Source: Sulfurospirillum sp.
Lineage (GTDB): Bacteria > Campylobacterota > Campylobacteria > Campylobacterales > Sulfurospirillaceae
Assembly (NCBI GenBank): GCA_021206415.1
Contig: JAJOKG010000052.1
Span: 1 to 37,356, forward strand
Direction: 5' to 3'
Length of the DNA: 37,356 nt
The position numbers were made by a program, and so were the translations under genes. This document shows positions 35,064 to 37,356 of the stretch, piece after piece. The notes under the pieces are model-generated. The model was not told the DNA's origin. It saw only the letters and a program-made list of their open reading frames with translations, and searched no databases. Positions within the stretch are counted from its first letter, which is position 1, and each line of letters opens with the position of its first letter.

Positions 35064-35799
35064 CTACTCTTTGTTCGATAAAAATTCAATCGCACGTTTA
35101 TAATAACGGCTTTCTTCTAAACCTTCTTCTTTAAGCGCATTAATGTAAAGCACCAAACGTTCATCAATTTTACTAACAATTTCATCTATATCATCGGTAA
35201 GAATAATTAACTCAACATCTTCAGGACGAATGGCATGATGTTCCACCAGAGTGGTTTTAATAAAATCATAAAGCTTTTCCCAATAATTTTTACCGTATAA
35301 AAAGATACTAATTTTTGTAATTTTCTTTGTTTGGGTCAGGGTTAAGGCTTCAAAAAGCTCATCGAGTGTTCCAAATCCTCCTGGAAAAATAACATAGGCT
35401 AAGGAATATTTAATAAGCATGACTTTACGCACAAAAAAATAGTCAAAACTTAAATGCTTCGTCGTAAAATCATTCCCTGATTGTTCGTGAGGTAAATTGA
35501 TATTAAGCCCAATGGATTCACATTTACCAGATTCCAAGCCCCCTTTATTCGCTGCTTCCATAATCCCTTTAGAACCACCGGTAACAATTGCATACCCTTT
35601 TTTCCCAAGCCTATGGGCTAAGGTATAAGCATCTTTATAATACCGATTATTAGCATGAAACCGTGCACTTCCAAAAAAAAGTAACAGCAGGTCCTAAATC
35701 TTGAAGTTCATCAAAGCCTTTGACAAAATCAGACATAATGCGAAGCACGCTCCATTCATTGGTGCGCTCAATATCTTTAATACGCTTTGATTCGCTCAT
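35064..35799 (-). CDS. LOG family protein (TIGR00730-type Rossmann fold), frameshifted
   Basis: A 244-residue protein once one base of the A8 run at 35673-35680 is removed; the track shows only 35064-35561. From the ATG at 35799 it reads MSESKRIKDIERTNEW, then AVTFFGSARF, TGGSKGIMEAANKG, and the nucleotide-binding PGGFGTLDELFEALT hallmark. LOG proteins cleave nucleoside monophosphates to free base plus ribose phosphate, releasing cytokinins in plants; in bacteria roles vary. It lies between fliY and the glycan operon, ten bases after fliY. Confidence 0.9.
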
Positions 35800-35808
35800 A
35801 CTACTTCT

Positions 35809-36669
35809 TTAACGTAATTTTTCTAAACGTTCACGCTTAGTGCCAATCTCTCCGATTTGCACACCAAAGTTACCATCTACAATAACCACTTCACCCATCG
35901 CAATAACTTTATCACCTACCAAAATTTCCAAAGGATCATTCGCCAATTGGTCTAACTCAATGACCGAGCCTATATCCATACTCAAAACATCTTTTAAAAG
36001 CATTTTCTTTGAACCAATACGCACACGAATAGGCAATCTTACATCTTTAATTAATTCTATATTACTGATTTCTTCTGGACTCATATTAGGAACTACTTTT
36101 TTAGGCTCTATCGGAGCAGATTCTTGAACAACTTCTTTAGGTGCAGAAGCCTGAGGTTCTTCTTCAACAAGAGGAATAAGCTCATGAGAAATAGCAAATG
36201 CAATTGTGTCATGTGAATTTTGAACCGCTAAATTGTAAATAAAAAGCTTTTCATAGCCTTTAAAATCAATTTGATCATTAGGTCCAATATACTCTATACT
36301 CTCAATATCAAAGTCAAGTTTTGGCATATTTTTCTGACTACCAAGGGAACGGGAAAAAGAGCTTAAAATATTGGAGATAATCTCTTTGGTTGCATCTAAA
36401 TCTTCTGCATCCATCTCCTCTTTTTCAGCACCATCTCCACCGAGCATCATATCGCCAACGGCTGTTGCAATAGATGTTGCCATAGTGACACGCATACGCC
36501 CTTGCATATCACCACCCACACTAACATCTAATTTGGCTAATGGAGGGCTGAGTCTAAGCTTACTCTCTGTGCTCTCTTCTTTATTCAGTTCAACATGAGG
36601 GGCGATACCTGTTAAGCCTTCAATGGTTGAAATAATTTCTTGTTGCAATAATTGTACAAATGTATTCAC
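35809..36669 (-). CDS. fliY: Flagellar motor switch protein FliY
   Basis: A 286-residue switch-complex protein of the flagellar C-ring. Residues about 1-170 form a CheC/FliM-like middle domain (MRVTMATSIATAVGDMMLGG, then a helix ATKEIISNILSSFSRSLGSQ). An acidic Pro/Ala linker (170-200) leads to the FliN-type C-terminal domain (about 205-286): VRLPIRVRIGSKKMLLKDVLSMDIGSVIELDQLANDPLEILVGDKVIAMGEVVIVDGNFGVQI. It follows fliM by three bases, as in Campylobacter and Helicobacter, and is thus part of the fliM-fliY unit controlling rotation direction. Confidence 0.95.
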   Translation of the reverse strand: MNTFVQLLQQEIISTIEGLTGIAPHVELNKEESTESKLRLSPPLAKLDVSVGGDMQGRMRVTMATSIATAVGDMMLGGDGAEKEEMDAEDLDATKEIISNILSSFSRSLGSQKNMPKLDFDIESIEYIGPNDQIDFKGYEKLFIYNLAVQNSHDTIAFAISHELIPLVEEEPQASAPKEVVQESAPIEPKKVVPNMSPEEISNIELIKDVRLPIRVRIGSKKMLLKDVLSMDIGSVIELDQLANDPLEILVGDKVIAMGEVVIVDGNFGVQIGEIGTKRERLEKLR

Positions 36670-36672
36670 ACC

Positions 36673-37356
36673 TTACCCCTGTTGTGGTATATCAAACGAT
36701 GAAATTTTTGACTTACGAATTTGCTCTAACTCTTCGAGTTCGTCTTTAACTTCATCTTTATCGGTTTTCACCAAACGCTCTATCTTAATCGACTTATGAA
36801 AACGATGCAAGCCAATTTCTGCAAGAAAGAGCTCTTTTTTATCAATCATCACAATGGCTTTATCATCAGCTGCACGATCTAAGCGAATAATATCCCCTTT
36901 TTTAAGCTCTAAAAGTTCACCCACACTCAAATCTGCTTGACCAATAATCGCCTCATTAAAGACTTCTGCACGAGAAATAAGGGTATTAAGCTCTTTATTA
37001 CGACTCTTTTTCGCACTCGTTTCGCCTAACATGATATCACGATTGGCAAGACGAGAGAGGATAGGCTCCAAATAAATAACAGGATAACATAAGTTAATCA
37101 TACCGCTGGAATTTCCAATAATAATCTCCATCACCACCATAATAACAATTTCATTTTGGGAGACGATTTGTACAACGTTAGGGCTTGACTCTTTGGTCTC
37201 AATGGCAGGGTACATATCCGTAATGGGTGCCATCCCTCTTTAAGACGCTGCATAATAATACGTAAAATGGCATCTAAAAGATTCAACTCAATGTCCGTAA
37301 GCTCCCTTGTTGCTTCATACGATTCACCCAAACCACCCAAAAGTCTATCAATCATT
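36673..37356 (-). CDS. fliM: Flagellar motor switch protein FliM (C-terminal part, runs off the window), frameshifted
   Basis: Only the C-terminal two-thirds is present; the start lies beyond the window. MIDRLLGGLGESYEATRELTDIELNLLD is a classic FliM segment. The frame breaks at about 37230, where one C seems missing on the + strand; restoring it joins ...MQRLKEGW to APITDMYPAIETKESSPNVVQIV, as expected. The C-terminal SpoA domain follows (QADLSVGELLELKKGDIIRLDRAADDKAIVMIDKKELFLAEIG) and a charged tail. FliM binds CheY-P at the C-ring. Confidence 0.95.

Overview
The window looks like a chromosomal segment of a free-living campylobacterotum, most likely Sulfurospirillum or a close relative. 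This rests on an AT-rich composition, a Campylobacter-like gene block (asd - flgR - flgQ - flgP - gyrA ... comF - lepA), the fliM-fliY pair, and a TAXI-type TRAP transporter. The species name is an inference, not a database result.

Layout. 0.2-5.5 kb (mostly +): SDR dehydrogenase, VF530-type small DNA-binding protein, DMT exporter, NTF2-like protein, then two divergent genes that are the two domains of D-glutamate cyclase (DUF1445 and DUF4392), trxC and a zinc-ribbon protein. 5.5-7.6 kb: a GGDEF/EAL protein and two small hypotheticals. 7.8-10 kb: pyrB-pyrC. 10-11.4 kb: a lactate/malate dehydrogenase-like enzyme and tRNA-Asn. 11.5-14.6 kb: TAXI TRAP transporter. 14.7-22.8 kb (all -): radical SAM protein, hemE, UPF0114, asd, flgR, flgQ, flgP, gyrA. 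22.9-25.8 kb: a REP-type (RAYT) transposase element bounded by perfect 27-bp inverted repeats, a DUF3237 protein and an MFS transporter, inserted between gyrA and comF. 25.8-29.1 kb (-): comF, lepA, prs. 29.3-30.1 kb: a DUF4405 membrane protein and an EF-hand protein. 30.1-35.1 kb (-): a compact surface-glycan operon (GT-C membrane glycosyltransferase, GtrB/ArnC-like GT2, WbqC, DegT aminotransferase, ArnE/SMR-like flippase). 35-37.4 kb (-): LOG-family protein, fliY and the C-terminal part of fliM.

The most striking signal not explained by genes is a dispersed perfect palindrome, TTACATGTAA (usually TTTACATGTAAA). I count 20 copies where base composition predicts about 0.1. Copies lie in intergenic regions, inside coding regions (read almost always as Leu-His-Val), in a terminator and at a stop codon. 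They are absent from the conserved 14.7-23.0 kb block. Other points worth attention: GyrA has Ile at the position whose Thr-to-Ile change gives fluoroquinolone resistance in Campylobacter; an FlgR without a DNA-binding domain; an LDH/MDH-fold enzyme with non-standard specificity residues; and an Arn/Gtr-like glycan modification cassette.

Quality warning. Fifteen genes carry a total of about 20 single-base frameshifts, nearly all at A/T homopolymers, and they include essential gyrA. I treat these as probable sequencing errors. The affected genes are annotated across the breaks as single CDSs; in every complete case, correcting the breaks gives a length divisible by three.
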